Assembly (NCBI GenBank): GCA_021730835.1
Contig: JAKFYP010000146.1
Location: 1-5,692, forward strand
From: Alphaproteobacteria bacterium
GTDB taxonomy: Bacteria; Pseudomonadota; Alphaproteobacteria; Rickettsiales; UBA998
Direction: 5' to 3'
Length of the DNA: 5,692 nucleotides
The translations under genes were made by a program, and so were the position numbers. Below the pieces are notes generated by a model. The model made no database searches. It worked only from the letters and a program-made list of their open reading frames with translations, and was not told where the DNA came from. Below are positions 5,103 through 5,692 of the stretch, piece by piece; position 1 is the stretch's first letter; the number at the start of each line of letters is the position of its first letter.

Positions 5103-5692
5103 CTACGACAGCCCCGCTTCGACCAGCCGCACGAGATTGTTGGCCAGCGCCTGCGTCTGGGCGATGACGGCAATCGCGCTTTGCGACTGGACGGTCGCCA
5201 GCGCCAGTGCCGTTGCCTCAAAGGCAATATCGGTATCGGCCAATGCGGAACGGGCGCTGTCCTTATTGAGGATTTCCGAACTCAGCCCTGCACTCGCGTA
5301 ATCGGCCACTTCCTGATAGGAACCAACCCGTGCCAGTTGCTCGCCGATGGTAATCAGCGCATCGTCAATGGCATCCTCGGCGATGGTGGCGTCAGCGGTG
5401 GTCAGCACGCTTAAACTTTCGCCCGCGAACAGCCGGTCAGTCGTGTTGTTGCCGATGGTGACGCTCAGCGTATTGCTGCCGCTCGCTCCGATCTGGAAAC
5501 TGAGCGAACCGCTGCCTTCGCCGATGCCGAAGGAGTCACGCAGATCCGCCTCGAACGCGTCGGCCCCTGCCTCGGTGGAGAGGTCAATTTCGTTATCGCC
5601 GTTGCGCAGGGTGATCGTATTACTGGTAGTAGCGCTGGTAAACTCAATAATCTCGAACTCGCTGATCGAATCGCCGAGATTGGTAGCTGAGC
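5103..5692 (-). CDS. Flagellin, C-terminal part (5' end beyond window)
   Basis: The minus-strand frame is open from the right edge to a TAG at 5103-5105 and encodes 195 visible residues of a flagellin, the secreted filament subunit. The upstream part (from 5690) has the Thr/Ser/Asn-rich, beta-type surface-domain composition of flagellins (ITLRNGDNEIDLSTEAGADA, LSFQIGASGSNTLSVTIGNN). The last 100 or so residues are the helical D0/D1 domain: IDDALITIGEQLARVGSYQ, then ARSALADTDIAFEATALALA, then AIAVIAQTQALANNLVRLV. This matches the flagellin C-terminal pattern, with the conserved acidic DTDIA.E segment and a glutamine-rich helix. No cysteine is present, as usual for flagellins. The initiation codon, N-terminal D0/D1 domain and promoter are not in the window. 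The gene converges on the 83-residue gene across a hairpin-rich gap. Which flagellin paralogue it is cannot be told. Confidence 0.93.
   Translation of the reverse strand, partial: SATNLGDSISEFEIIEFTSATTSNTITLRNGDNEIDLSTEAGADAFEADLRDSFGIGEGSGSLSFQIGASGSNTLSVTIGNNTTDRLFAGESLSVLTTADATIAEDAIDDALITIGEQLARVGSYQEVADYASAGLSSEILNKDSARSALADTDIAFEATALALATVQSQSAIAVIAQTQALANNLVRLVEAGLS

Noticed and set aside
5026..5301. 91-codon + strand frame opposite flagellin
   Set aside because: It is antisense to the conserved flagellin C-terminal domain.

Overview
The window looks like chromosomal DNA of a flagellated Gram-negative bacterium, most likely an alphaproteobacterium. The supporting genes are a LipB lipoyl-pathway enzyme, a tRNA-Leu(GAG) and an alphaproteobacterial-style flagellin C-terminus. 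The taxonomic call is inference from protein style only. The window joins two kinds of DNA. Bases 1 to about 3750 are moderate in GC and carry accessory-type genes. From the tRNA onward the DNA is visibly richer in GC and carries core genes.

Left part (1-2190): two genes on the + strand form an apparent operon. The first is cut by the window edge and encodes an unrecognised protein with a long Pro/Glu/Gln-rich linker and a Cys/His-rich C-terminal patch. The second, 32 bases downstream with a good ribosome binding site, encodes a 370-residue protein. Its spaced motifs (SEIH, an Ile-Glu-Gly, RN..HDD and YGDDHG) resemble the TIKI/TraB, ChaN and EreA hydrolase superfamily. A weak terminator-like hairpin follows it.

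Middle part (2191-3760): a stand-alone AAA_14/DUF4143 ATPase gene sits between two 63-bp imperfect direct repeats (57 of 63 identical). Its promoter places the predicted transcription start on the A of the ATG, so the mRNA is probably leaderless. The right-hand repeat runs into the 3' CCA end of the tRNA-Leu gene (minus strand). This arrangement suggests a small insertion or duplication at a tRNA-linked site.

Right part (3758-5692): tRNA-Leu(GAG) is divergent from lipB, which has all its catalytic residues. A small 83-codon hypothetical gene follows lipB and converges on a flagellin gene (minus strand, 5' end outside the window). The 218 bases between these convergent genes hold six hairpin-forming elements. 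Three are copies of one 21-bp palindromic core, one of them inverted relative to the other two, and two of the copies differ by compensatory base-pair changes. This cluster and the repeat-flanked ATPase with its leaderless promoter are the most unusual structures in the window.
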